A stretch of DNA of 64,000 bases, taken from positions 3,472,001 to 3,536,000 of the forward strand of contig CAVYPZ010000003.1 of the NCBI GenBank assembly GCA_963770535.1, written 5' to 3'. Source of the DNA: RYN-230 sp963770535. GTDB taxonomy: Bacteria; Actinomycetota; Actinomycetes; Streptosporangiales; Streptosporangiaceae. The notes beneath the pieces are model-generated. The model ran no database searches and was not told where the DNA came from. It saw only the letters and a program-made list of their open reading frames with translations. The translations under genes were made by a program, and so were the position numbers. This document shows positions 43,903 through 51,878 of this stretch, one piece after another (positions within the stretch are counted from its first letter, which is position 1; each line of letters starts with the position of its first letter).

Positions 43903-44228
43903 CGGGGCCGGCTCCCCGGGCCCGGCTCCCCCGGAGGGAGATCGCCAGTGTCCATGTGCTCCCCATGCGCGCCAGCATCGCCCTGGTCGCCGTGGCCGGG
44001 GCGTGAGGCCGGTGCTGACGGCAGGCCAGCGCGGGCGGCCAGTGCTGACGGCCACTGCTGACGGTCGCACCTGGCTGGCCCGGGCGGATCACCCGCAGAG
44101 GATGGCCCTGGGCGGCCCGCCGTGGCCACCTTCCCTCGCGGCGGGTGATCCGGTTACCCGGCCCGCGGCGGATGCTGGTCGTGGTCACGCCCGGCGTGGC
44201 CGGCTGACGAGGAGAGCGAGGTCTGGCG
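43903..44228. other. Divergent intergenic region ahead of the aquaporin gene
   Basis: About 325 bp. It contains short GTGCTGACGG/ACTGCTGACGG repeats at about 44010-44065 and an inverted repeat with perfect 12-bp arms (44085-44096 and 44141-44152). No gene is seen. Confidence 0.5.
44085..44152. repeat. 12-bp perfect inverted repeat upstream of the aquaporin gene
   Basis: CGGATCACCCGC (44085-44096) and GCGGGTGATCCG (44141-44152) are exact inverted copies separated by 44 bp, ending 76 bp before the aquaporin start. They could be paired binding sites or a long stem. Confidence 0.7.
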
Positions 44229-45029
44229 ATGCCCAGTACCGCTGACGATGAGGAAGAACGGCACGCCGCTGCGGTGGGCACGCGGTACCTGCTGCGCTTC
44301 GAGGCGGACACGCTGAAGCAGCGGCCCTTGTGGATCCGGCTGATCATCGAGTTCCTGGGCACGTTCCTGCTGGTGACGGTGGCCGCCGGGGCCGGCGTCA
44401 TCAATCATTATGCCGGCGGCGGGCCGATCAGCAGGACCGCCGCGGTGATCGCGCCGGGCGCCCTGGTGATGGCCCTGATCTACGCATGGGGCCCGCTGTC
44501 CGGATTGCACATCAACCCGGCGGTCACCTTCGCGTTCACCGCCCGCCGGGTGTTCCCGACCCGCTGGGTGCTGCCTTACTGGGCCGCCCAGTTCGCCGGC
44601 GCCATCGGCGCCGCCCTGCTCCTGCAGTTCCTGTTCGGGGACGTCAGCGCGGGCGGCAACTACCCGATCGCGAAGCCGGGCGGGGACTGGCGGTCGCTGG
44701 TCATGGAAATCATCCTGACCACGATCCTGGTCAGCGTGATCCTGAACACCGCGACGGGGGGCCGCAGCATCGGCCACAACGCCGCGATCGCGGTGGGCTC
44801 GACCGTGGCCCTGCTCGGCCTGTTCGCCAGCCCCATCAGCGGGGCGTCGATGAACCCGGCCCGCACCCTCGGCCCCGGCATCGTGGGCGCCGACCTGTCC
44901 GGCTGGTGGGTCTACGTCTTCGGCGACCTCATCGGCGCGGCCATCGCGGTCATGATCATCGTCCTGGTGCGCGGGCTGCCGGACAAGGAAGAATCCGAGG
45001 CCGCCGAGGGGGACGCCCTGCCCATGTGA
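44229..45029 (+). CDS. Aquaporin / glycerol facilitator family channel
   Basis: A 266-residue MIP-family channel with six helices. Both pore motifs are present: LHINPAVTF (Asn96-Pro97-Ala98) and SMNPARTLGP (Asn209-Pro210-Ala211, then Arg212 of the selectivity filter). The N-terminus is a 35-residue charged cytoplasmic extension. Substrate preference (water, glycerol or other small solutes) cannot be settled by eye. It stands alone; an ECF sigma factor follows after 72 bp. Confidence 0.9.
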   Translation: MPSTADDEEERHAAAVGTRYLLRFEADTLKQRPLWIRLIIEFLGTFLLVTVAAGAGVINHYAGGGPISRTAAVIAPGALVMALIYAWGPLSGLHINPAVTFAFTARRVFPTRWVLPYWAAQFAGAIGAALLLQFLFGDVSAGGNYPIAKPGGDWRSLVMEIILTTILVSVILNTATGGRSIGHNAAIAVGSTVALLGLFASPISGASMNPARTLGPGIVGADLSGWWVYVFGDLIGAAIAVMIIVLVRGLPDKEESEAAEGDALPM

Positions 45030-45050
45030 CCGGTTAGCTCCCCCCGGCAG

Positions 45051-45076
45051 GCAACCCTGGGCGCTGCTCGTTCGTC
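45051..45076 (+). promoter_or_regulatory. Candidate ECF-type promoter of the sigma factor gene
   Basis: GCAACC at 45051-45056 and CGTC at 45073-45076 are spaced 16 bp, resembling ECF promoters with an AAC core in the -35 and CGTC in the -10. It lies 25 bp before the sigma gene, consistent with autoregulation, a common ECF arrangement. Confidence 0.35.
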
Positions 45077-45101
45077 ATGGGCAGGCGACAGAGGAGGCGG
45101 C

Positions 45102-45632
45102 ATGGCTGGCACGCCGGATGGTGGCGAGCTGGAGCGGCTGCTCGCCGACCGGGGCACCCAGCTCATGGGGGTGGCCACCGCACTCGCCGGCGACCGCCAG
45201 TCCGGCGAGGACCTGCTGCAGGCCGCCCTCGAGCGGGTCCTCCGCAGGCCGGGCGCGGCGCAGGCGGACACCGAGGGTTACCTGCGCCGGGTGCTCTACA
45301 ACCTCGCCGCGGACGGGTGGCGGCGCCGCGGCCGGTGGCGGCAGAAGCTGCCGCTGCTCCGCCCGCCGCCGGACGAGGCGCTGGCCGACGGCACGGCCGT
45401 GGTTGACCTGCGCGACGCGCTGGTACGCCTGATGCGCCAGCTTCCGCCGAGGCAGCGCGCGGTGATCGTGCTGCGGTACTGGGAGCAGCGCAGCGAGGCG
45501 GAGACCGCCGACCTGCTCGGCTGCTCGCAGGGCACGGTCAAGTCCGCCGCGTCACGGGGGCTGCGGCGGCTCCGCGAACTGGCCGGGACGGTCCCGGGCG
45601 CGGGCACCGAGCTGCTGGAGGAGCGGTCATGA
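45102..45632 (+). CDS. ECF RNA polymerase sigma factor (SigE-like)
   Basis: A 176-residue sigma factor with region 2 (LMGVATALAGDRQSGEDLLQAALERVLRR, core and -10 contacts) and region 4 (LPPRQRAVIVLRYWEQRSEAETADLLG then a helix-turn-helix with GCSQGTVKSAASRGLRRLREL). The short form without extra domains fits the actinobacterial SigE-like group. GAGGAGG precedes ATG 45102. The stop overlaps the start of the next gene in an ATGA quartet, so sigma and partner are translationally coupled. Confidence 0.88.
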   Translation: MAGTPDGGELERLLADRGTQLMGVATALAGDRQSGEDLLQAALERVLRRPGAAQADTEGYLRRVLYNLAADGWRRRGRWRQKLPLLRPPPDEALADGTAVVDLRDALVRLMRQLPPRQRAVIVLRYWEQRSEAETADLLGCSQGTVKSAASRGLRRLRELAGTVPGAGTELLEERS

Positions 45633-46633
45633 CTGACCTGGAACAGCTGCTCCGCGAGGGCCTCGACCGGCTCACCGCCGGGGCGGAGGTCCCGCCGGGA
45701 ATCGTCGGACGGGCCCGCCGGCGTCACCGCCAGCGGCGCATGGCCATCCGCACCACGGCCGCCGCGGGCCTGGCCCTGGTGATCGCGGTGGCCGCGGTCG
45801 TGGCCGTCGGCGGGGCCCGCCGCGCGCCCCGCGGGGGCGGCGGGCCGGTGCAGACCGTCGCGTACGTGACCAGCCGGGCGCAGCAGGCGCTCGCCGCCCA
45901 GGCCGCGGAAGGCCAGGCCATCGAGGAGGAGCGGATCAGCGGCCCCGGCCTCAGGTTCGGGCTCACCGTCCTGAACATGGCGCTGACCTTCGAGAAGAAT
46001 CCCACTGGCAGCGCCGTCGTGCCGGGCCTGCTGGCCGGCGTGACCGCACCGCGGATGGTCGCCTGGACCTACCGCGGGCGGAGCCTGTCCGAAGGGATCT
46101 CCGCCACCGGCGCGCTCGTCTTCCACAACACGTTCCGCACGGTCACCACGCGGTCCGGCCGGCAGGTAACCCAGGTCCTCGGGGCCGCCTACCCGGCCAG
46201 GACCCGGTGGCACACCATCGTGCGCGGCCTGTCGGGCCCGGCGCCCTCGGTCTGCCAGATGGGCCTGGTCACCCCGTCTGACTCGAACTGGCGGGCTGAC
46301 CTGTCCAGGCTCCTGTCCTGCGGCCGGTTCCGCCTGGACGGGCGCCAGCGGGTTGATGGCGCCGACGCCATCAGGCTCGTGTCCGTCCCCCGGCGCAGCG
46401 TGCCGGCCCAGGAGACGGTCTGGGTCAGCGCCGCGACCTACCTGCCCGTGCGGGTCAGCGTGACGTGGCGGCCGGGCCACGGCCCCCGCCGCGTGCTCAG
46501 CTACGACTACCGGTGGCTCCCGCCGACCACGGCGAACCTGGCCGCCTGGCACGCGGCCGTCCGCCGCGCGATGATCCCGCCCGGGTTCCGCCTGCTGCCG
46601 CCGGATTATGTGCCGCTGACCGGCGCGAAGTAG
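45629..46633 (+). CDS. Membrane-anchored partner of the ECF sigma factor (putative anti-sigma factor)
   Basis: A 334-residue protein with a short cytoplasmic N-terminus (about 40 residues), one membrane helix (about 41-62) and a large extracytoplasmic domain. Its coupling to the sigma gene and this topology make it the likely anti-sigma factor or sensor. I see no zinc-binding HxxxCxxC signature in the cytoplasmic part, so it is not a classic ZAS anti-sigma. The outer domain has Trp- and Tyr-rich strands (WTYRGRSLSEG, VLSYDYRWLPP) and no recognised family. Confidence 0.65.
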   Translation: MTDLEQLLREGLDRLTAGAEVPPGIVGRARRRHRQRRMAIRTTAAAGLALVIAVAAVVAVGGARRAPRGGGGPVQTVAYVTSRAQQALAAQAAEGQAIEEERISGPGLRFGLTVLNMALTFEKNPTGSAVVPGLLAGVTAPRMVAWTYRGRSLSEGISATGALVFHNTFRTVTTRSGRQVTQVLGAAYPARTRWHTIVRGLSGPAPSVCQMGLVTPSDSNWRADLSRLLSCGRFRLDGRQRVDGADAIRLVSVPRRSVPAQETVWVSAATYLPVRVSVTWRPGHGPRRVLSYDYRWLPPTTANLAAWHAAVRRAMIPPGFRLLPPDYVPLTGAK

Positions 46634-46718
46634 ACCCGGGGACGACCCGGCAGCGGGCCGGGCCGGGCGGCGGGGCACGCCTGCGGGATAACGGGACCGG
46701 CCGGCCCCGGGGCAGCGG

Positions 46719-47903
46719 TCAGGGCCCGGCCACGGAGGCGAGCAGCTCGCCGCGGGCCTGCTCCACCGCGGCCAGGATGGCGCCGCGCAGCACCGGCTGG
46801 CCGGTCACCCCGGTCGGCACCACCCGGGGGCGGGCCGGGCAGATCCGGCCCACCTCGGCGGCCACCCGGTCGGCCAGCGCCGGCCCGCCGGCCCGGCCCA
46901 CCTCGCCGCCGAGGACGACCAGGCCGGGGTCGAGCACCACGCTGACCGCCGCCGCCCCCGTCGCGACCCGGGCGGCCAGCTGGTCGAGCAGGCCGCTGCC
47001 CCGCGCGTCACCAGCCTCGGCCGCGGCCACCGCGGCCTGCACGGCCGCCGCGGCGGTCGGCGCGGGAAAGCCGTAGCTTTCCGCGAGCGGCCGGACCGCC
47101 TGAGCGCCCACCAGGGACTGGAAGGCGCCGGTGGCCGGGTGGCTGACGTCCTGCGGCAAGGGCACCCCCGGGACCGGGAGGTACCCGATCTCGCCCGCCG
47201 CGCCCCCCACCCCCCGGTGCAGCCGGCCGCCGATGATCGTGGCCAGGCCCAGGCCCACCCCGATCCACATGAGCACGAAATCGTCCGCGCCCTGGGCGAC
47301 ACCCTCCGCGCGCTCGGCCATCGCCGCCAGGTTCACGTCATTCTCGATGGTCACCGGCTGGCGCAGGTCGCTGCGCAGCGTATCCAGCACGCCCTCGTGC
47401 CAGGCGGGCAGGTTCACCGCCAGGCGCGGATCCCCGGTGCGGGGATCCAGCACCCCGGGAGTCCCGATGACCAGGGCGTTGAGCCGGGACATCTCGACCC
47501 CCGCGGCGCGGCATGCGGCCGCCACTGCGCCGCGGACCAGCTCCACCGGGTTCGCGCCGCCGTTCGGGTCCACGCTGACCTGGGTGACCACCCCGCCCGT
47601 GATGTCCGCCACCCCGGCACTGACCTCGTCGTGCTCGACGTGCAGCCCGGCGACGTAGGCGCTCGACGGCACCACCGCGTACAGGGCCGCGTTCGGCCCC
47701 CGGCCGCCGGCCTGCTCCCCCACGGTCGTGACCAGGCCACGCTCCTCCAGCCGGGAGAGCATCTGGGACGCGGTCACCTTGGACAGGCCGGTCCGCTCGC
47801 CCACCTGGGCCCTGGTCATGGGGCCGCCGGCGAGCAGCAGCTCGAGGGCGGCCCGGTCGTTGAGCTCCCGCAGCAGCCGGGGTGTCCCGGGCCGTTGTTC
47901 CAT
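46719..47903 (-). CDS. ROK family transcriptional regulator
   Basis: A sugar-responsive repressor of 394 residues. The N-terminal winged helix (LLLAGGPMTRAQVGERTGLSKVTASQMLSRLEE) is followed by the ROK fold with VIGTPGVLDP, IENDVNLAAMAE (Asp of the kinase-like site), GLGLATIIGGRLHRG and GGAAGEIGYLPV. The usual ROK zinc motif CxCGxxGCxE is absent. ATG 47903 has GACGGAGGGAAGG directly upstream, so the longer frame is rejected. It is divergent from the remnant of a sugar ABC transporter and a GH3 glycosidase, which it probably regulated. Confidence 0.88.
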   Translation of the reverse strand: MEQRPGTPRLLRELNDRAALELLLAGGPMTRAQVGERTGLSKVTASQMLSRLEERGLVTTVGEQAGGRGPNAALYAVVPSSAYVAGLHVEHDEVSAGVADITGGVVTQVSVDPNGGANPVELVRGAVAAACRAAGVEMSRLNALVIGTPGVLDPRTGDPRLAVNLPAWHEGVLDTLRSDLRQPVTIENDVNLAAMAERAEGVAQGADDFVLMWIGVGLGLATIIGGRLHRGVGGAAGEIGYLPVPGVPLPQDVSHPATGAFQSLVGAQAVRPLAESYGFPAPTAAAAVQAAVAAAEAGDARGSGLLDQLAARVATGAAAVSVVLDPGLVVLGGEVGRAGGPALADRVAAEVGRICPARPRVVPTGVTGQPVLRGAILAAVEQARGELLASVAGP

Positions 47904-48250
47904 GCCTTCCCTCCGTCGCATGACGTCCCCCCAGCACCGTGCTCGCACGCGGCGAGGAGCTGGCCAGCCAGGGCCCGCCGGGCCGCCGGCGACGGCGGGC
48001 GGGCACCTGGCCGGATTCTGTCTCAATCTGGCCACAGGGTCTATCTATTAGGAAACTTTACTGTTAGTTTTATCCGAGAATCCCCACGGCGTTGGTCAGG
48101 GCCAGGGCCGGCCGGGCAGCCCGGCGACGTGACCGCCAGGGGCCGGCTGGGCAGCAGCGACAGCCTAGACGGCCGACGGTACCGGAGCGCCCTGGGGCCA
48201 CGAGGAATCGCGTGAAGTGCCATGGATCAAGCCGGGACGGGAGATCTCTC
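47904..48250. other. Divergent region between the ROK regulator and the transporter remnant
   Basis: About 350 bp. Its centre (48040-48080) is strikingly AT-rich for this genome and contains the operator candidate at 48048-48067. It should hold the promoters of the ROK gene and of the former transporter operon. Confidence 0.55.
48048..48067. promoter_or_regulatory. Candidate ROK operator
   Basis: TTAGGAAACTTTACTGTTAG is an imperfect palindrome centred on AAACTTT, similar in style to AT-rich ROK/NagC-type operators. It lies in the AT-rich centre of the divergent region, about 145 bp from the ROK start. Assignment rests on position and symmetry. Confidence 0.45.
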
Positions 48251-48290
48251 GTGAAGCTGACTAGATCGGCGGCCGCGTTCGGTGCGGCGG
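48251..48290 (+). pseudogene. 5' remnant of a solute-binding protein gene (signal peptide only)
   Basis: GTG 48251 with GGGAG 7 nt upstream starts VKLTRSAAAFGAAA, the opening of a lipoprotein-type signal peptide of a sugar-binding protein. After about 13 codons the sequence changes abruptly to the end of an ABC permease in another frame. No mature binding protein remains. Confidence 0.6.
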
Positions 48291-48449
48291 CTGCCGATCT
48301 ACGTCACGTACTTCTTCGACCGCGGCGGCTCGCAGCGGGGGCCGATCATGGCCGCTTCCACCCTGTGCACCATCCCCGTGGTGGTGTTCTTCCTCATCGT
48401 CCCGCGGCGGATGACCGCGGGCCTGGTGGCGGGGGCGGTGAGGGGATGA
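48291..48449 (+). pseudogene. 3' remnant of a carbohydrate ABC transporter permease (MalG-like)
   Basis: The last 52 codons of a binding-protein-dependent permease: LPIYVTYFFDRGGSQRGP, IMAASTLCTIPVVVFFLIV and the family-typical ending RRMTAGLVAGAVRG then stop. The rest of the gene, including the EAA loop, is missing. Together with the 5' remnant directly upstream it marks a deletion of most of a sugar-uptake operon. The GH3 gene follows after 55 bp. Confidence 0.8.
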
Positions 48450-48504
48450 GCGCGCCGCGGGAGGGCAGCCCGCGCGGGGCCCGCAGCCGCCGGGGAGGGC
48501 GGGC

Positions 48505-50034
48505 ATGAGCGCGGGCGTGTCCGCCGACCCGGTGCTGGGCCGGATGGCCGACGCCATCCTCATCCCCCCGTTCCCCGGCCACAAGCCGCCCCGCTGGGTG
48601 CTGTCCGCGCTGGAGCGGGGCCTGGCCGGGGTGACGATCTTCGGCCCGAACATCGCCGGGCCGGAGCAGCTGGCCGGGCTCACCGCCGAGCTGCGCTCGG
48701 CGGGCGGGCTGCCGCTGGTGGCCATCGACGAGGAAGGCGGTGACGTCACCCGGATCGCCCACCTGACCGGCAGCCCCTACCCGGGCAACGCCGCGCTGGG
48801 CGCGGTGGACGACGTGAGCCTGACCCGCGCGGTATACCGGGCCCTCGGCCAGGACCTGGCCGCGCTGGGCATCAACGTCAACCTCGCGCCGTCGGTGGAC
48901 GTGAACACCGCCGCGGACAATCCGGTCATCGGGATCAGGTCGTTCGGCCCGGACCCGGACCTGGTGGCCCGGCACGCCGCCGCGGCCGTCCGCGGCCTCC
49001 AGGCGGCCGGGGTGGCCGCGTGCGCGAAGCATTTTCCCGGGCACGGCAGCACCCGTGCCGATTCCCACCACGGCATCGTGACGGTGGAGGCCAGCCTGGA
49101 CCTGCTCAGGCGCCGGGATCTGCCCCCGTTCACCGCGGCTATCACGGCCGGCGTGCGGGGCGTGATGCCAGGCCACCTGCGGGTGCCGGACCTCACCGGG
49201 GACGACCCGGCCACCCTGTCCGCCGCGGCCCTCAGCGGCCTGCTGCGGGGCGAACTGGGGTTCACCGGGGTGATCATCTCCGACGCGCTGGAAATGCGGG
49301 CTGTGAGCGGCCTGCACGGCATCCCGGAGGCCGCGGTGCTCGCGGTGGCGGCCGGGACCGACCTGCTCTGCTTCGGGCGCGACGCCGCGCAGGACAGCTA
49401 CCTGGCGGTGCGCAGCGCGCTCAGTGAGGCGGTGGCCGCCGGGCGGCTGCCCGCGGAGCGGCTGGCCGGGGCCCAGCAGAACGTGGCCCGGCTGCGGGCC
49501 TGGCTGGCCGGGGCGGGCCGGCGGGCCCGCCGGGGAGGGGCCGGGCCCGGGGCGGGCCGGGCCGCCGGCCACGGCGCCCACATCGGCCTGGTGGCGGCGC
49601 GCCGGGCGGTCCGTGTCTCCAGCATTACCAGCGGGGCGGTGCCCGGCCCGCTGGCCGACCCGGTCGTGGTGGAACTGGCGGCCCGGGAGAACATCGCGGC
49701 CGGCGAGGTCCCGTGGGGACTGCGGCCCTGGGTGGCGGACTCGGGCATCCAGCGCATCCCGGCCGGCCTCGCGGCCAGTGCGGCGGCCGGGGTCACCAGG
49801 GCCGCGCTCACCCGGGCGGCGGGCCGGCCGCTGATCGTGGTCGTCCGCGACGCGCACCGGGACGCGGCGGCGCGCGAGGTGGTCAGCGGGCTGGTCGCGG
49901 CGCGCCCCGACACGGTCGTCGTGGAGATGGGGCTGCCGCTGTGGGTCCCGCCCGGCGGCGTGCATCTCGCCACCTACGGCGCGGCGCGGGCCAGCGCGCA
50001 GGCCGCGGCCGAGGTGCTCGGGCTGGCCCGGTGA
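48505..50034 (+). CDS. nagZ: Glycoside hydrolase family 3, beta-N-acetylglucosaminidase-like
   Basis: A 509-residue cytoplasmic glycosidase. The GH3 core carries VAIDEEGGDVTR, the NagZ-type loop KHFPGHGSTRADSHHG (His of the Asp-His general-acid pair) and the nucleophile Asp in GVIISDALEM. A C-terminal domain of about 160 residues follows. These features indicate hydrolysis of N-acetyl-beta-hexosaminides such as chitobiose or muropeptides. It lies directly after the deleted sugar transporter and opposite the ROK regulator, a layout typical of aminosugar-uptake loci. ATG 48505 has GGGGAGGG. Confidence 0.88.
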   Translation: MSAGVSADPVLGRMADAILIPPFPGHKPPRWVLSALERGLAGVTIFGPNIAGPEQLAGLTAELRSAGGLPLVAIDEEGGDVTRIAHLTGSPYPGNAALGAVDDVSLTRAVYRALGQDLAALGINVNLAPSVDVNTAADNPVIGIRSFGPDPDLVARHAAAAVRGLQAAGVAACAKHFPGHGSTRADSHHGIVTVEASLDLLRRRDLPPFTAAITAGVRGVMPGHLRVPDLTGDDPATLSAAALSGLLRGELGFTGVIISDALEMRAVSGLHGIPEAAVLAVAAGTDLLCFGRDAAQDSYLAVRSALSEAVAAGRLPAERLAGAQQNVARLRAWLAGAGRRARRGGAGPGAGRAAGHGAHIGLVAARRAVRVSSITSGAVPGPLADPVVVELAARENIAAGEVPWGLRPWVADSGIQRIPAGLAASAAAGVTRAALTRAAGRPLIVVVRDAHRDAAAREVVSGLVAARPDTVVVEMGLPLWVPPGGVHLATYGAARASAQAAAEVLGLAR

Positions 50035-50155
50035 GCGGGCCGCCCCCGCGGATGCCCGCCGGCGGCGGCCAGGCAGGGCTAATTTCCTACTAAAACAGTG
50101 CCGATTCGTGGCCGGGTGTCCCGTCCAGTGGCCGGCAAGCTGCATAATGCTGGAC

Positions 50156-50605
50156 ATGAGGCTCTCTGCCCGCGCTGACTACGCGCTACGCGCCGCGGTG
50201 GAACTGGCCGCCGCGGATGGCGGCCACATCACGGCCGAGCAGCTGGCGCGCGCGCAGAACATCCCGGGAAAGTTCCTGGAGGCGATCCTCACCCAGCTGC
50301 GCCGGGCCGGCCTGGTCCGCAGCCAGCGCGGCCCCGAGGGCGGGTTCTGGCTGGCCAAGCCCGCCGCGGAGATCGCGCTGGCCGACATCATCCGGGCCAT
50401 CGACGGCCAGCTGGTCGGCGTGCGCGGGGAGCGGCCGGAGAACATCGGCTATATCGGCGTGGCGGAGCCGCTGCAGAGCGTCTGGATCGCGCTGCGCGCG
50501 AACGAGCGGGCCATCCTGGAGGAGGTCACGCTCGAGCACATCGCCACCGGGCGCCTGCCGGAGCGGATCGTGGAGCTGACCGACGACCCCCGGGCCTGGG
50601 CCTGA
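50156..50605 (+). CDS. Rrf2 family transcriptional regulator
   Basis: A 149-residue Rrf2 repressor with N-terminus MRLSARADYALRAAVELA and winged-helix segment ITAEQLARAQNIPGKFLEAILTQLRRAGLVRSQRGPEGGF. The cysteines that bind an iron-sulfur cluster in IscR and NsrR are absent (no cysteine in the protein), so the signal is something else. ATG 50156 gives the usual N-terminus; in-frame starts upstream add unrelated residues. An AT-rich patch (TTTCCTACTAAAAC, about 50082-50095) upstream is a likely promoter or self-operator. Targets unknown. Confidence 0.85.
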   Translation: MRLSARADYALRAAVELAAADGGHITAEQLARAQNIPGKFLEAILTQLRRAGLVRSQRGPEGGFWLAKPAAEIALADIIRAIDGQLVGVRGERPENIGYIGVAEPLQSVWIALRANERAILEEVTLEHIATGRLPERIVELTDDPRAWA

Positions 50606-50735
50606 CCCGCCACGGCGGGTGCCCTGGGCGGGTGAGCTGGCCGGTCAGGCCGTTGGGGAAAGAAAAAGCGGGCCGGTGCCGCCCCCGCAGCCCCGTCCCG
50701 CTCTTCCCCTGGCGCCTGGGTGGTCCCGTTCCTGC

Positions 50736-51257
50736 TTACACCGGGACCATGTCGTTGAAGTCGTCCCGGACCCGCCGGGTGACCTCGTCGAAAGCCGGGT
50801 GATCCTCGTTGACCCCGACCGGCCCCAGGACCGCGTCGGAGTCCATCCCCCGGGCATGACCGGCAGGAACCCGGAGCTTCTCGGGCCGCAGCTCGGCGGA
50901 GAACGCCCGGGCCACCGGCAGCTCCAGCTCGCGCCCGGCGCGGTCGATCGCCGCCGGGCCCACCGGGACCCGGCCGTCCTCGGGCGGGCCGCCGGCCGGG
51001 GCGAGCACCGAATCGTTCTGCAGCTCGGCCAGCGCGAAGCTGTCCGAGACCTCCCCGAGCACGTGGGACAGCGGGGTGTTCAGGGCCGTGCAGATGGCGG
51101 CGAGCAGCTCGGAGGATGCTTCCTTCTGCCCCCGCTCGACCTCGGACAGGTATCCCAGCGACACCCGGGCCGCGGCTGACACCTCGCGCAGGGTTCGACC
51201 CTGCCGCAGACGTAGCCGCCGCAGCACGTCACCAAGCAAGTGACGAAGCAGGACCAT
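50736..51257 (-). CDS. clgR: Clp gene regulator ClgR (XRE family)
   Basis: An activator of clp protease and related stress genes in actinobacteria. The N-terminus VLLRHLLGDVLRRLRLRQG and the helix-turn-helix TLREVSAAARVSLGYLSEVERGQKEAS are close to ClgR of Streptomyces and mycobacteria. It is 173 residues, longer than the usual protein, with an unfamiliar C-terminal part ending FNDMVPV instead of the Ala-Ala end that marks ClgR for Clp degradation. ATG 51257 has AAGGGAG. Position next to cinA, pgsA and rimO is the conserved setting. Confidence 0.88.
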   Translation of the reverse strand: MVLLRHLLGDVLRRLRLRQGRTLREVSAAARVSLGYLSEVERGQKEASSELLAAICTALNTPLSHVLGEVSDSFALAELQNDSVLAPAGGPPEDGRVPVGPAAIDRAGRELELPVARAFSAELRPEKLRVPAGHARGMDSDAVLGPVGVNEDHPAFDEVTRRVRDDFNDMVPV

Positions 51258-51340
51258 TGCGGCACTCCCTTCGCGAAGTGTGTCTTTCGATAGCTCCACC
51301 GTACTCGCCCTCACCGACAGTAGGGAAAGCACCTGCGGCC

Positions 51341-51362
51341 GTGTTCGCTGCTAACGTAACAC
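51341..51362. promoter_or_regulatory. Imperfect palindrome between cinA and clgR
   Basis: GTGTTCG and CGTAACAC frame a short centre (CTGCTAA), giving 7 matched bases with one bulge, 84 bp upstream of clgR. It loosely recalls ClgR-type sites with CGCT half-sites. Binding is uncertain. Confidence 0.3.
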
Positions 51363-51367
51363 TGTAA

Positions 51368-51862
51368 TCATCGGGTCTCTTCCCGCGCGATGACAAGGAC
51401 CAGCCCCAGCGCTTCGCGGACGGTCGCGGCGCGGATGGCGGCGCGGCCGCCCGCGAGGTCCAGCCGGCGGCCCCGGGTCCGCCCCCCCGCGCTGGCCGCG
51501 ATGTACACCGTGCCCGCGGGTTTCCCCTCGGCCGGGTCCGGGCCCGCGACACCCGTGGTGGCTGCCCCGACGCTGGCGCCGAGCCGGTCCGCCACCCCCT
51601 CGGCCATGGCCGCCGCCACCTCGGCGGACACGGCCCCGCAGGTGCCCAGCAGGCGCCGGTCCACCCCGAGCAGCACGGCTTTGAGTTCCGTGGCGTAGGC
51701 GACGACGCCGCCCCGGAAGACCGCTGAGGCGCCCGGGACGTCGGTGAGCGCCGCGGCGAGCAGGCCGCCGGTCAGCGACTCGGCCACCGCGATGGTTTGC
51801 TGCCTGCGGGTCAGCAGCGCGATGAGCTCGGCCGCGGCGGCGCCGGGCGGGGCCGAGGTCAC
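51368..51862 (-). CDS. cinA: CinA C-terminal domain protein (nicotinamide-nucleotide amidase type)
   Basis: A 164-residue stand-alone CinA C-terminal domain. Conserved stretches are TIAVAESLTGGLLAAALTDVPGAS, FRGGVVAYATELKAVLLGV and TGVAGPDPAEGKPAGTVYIA. Such domains deamidate nicotinamide mononucleotide (PncC activity). The N-terminal domain of full CinA is absent, as usual in actinobacteria. GTG 51862. It lies 16 bp after the pgsA reading frame and before clgR, in the common operon order. Confidence 0.9.
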   Translation of the reverse strand: MTSAPPGAAAAELIALLTRRQQTIAVAESLTGGLLAAALTDVPGASAVFRGGVVAYATELKAVLLGVDRRLLGTCGAVSAEVAAAMAEGVADRLGASVGAATTGVAGPDPAEGKPAGTVYIAASAGGRTRGRRLDLAGGRAAIRAATVREALGLVLVIAREETR

Positions 51863-51878
51863 GGGACGGCCACCGGGT

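Noticed and set aside
48092..48508. A complete small gene across the ROK/GH3 gap
   Set aside because: The frame joins a signal-peptide start to frame-shifted permease sequence; the recognisable permease end is in another frame, so this is a scar and not a gene.
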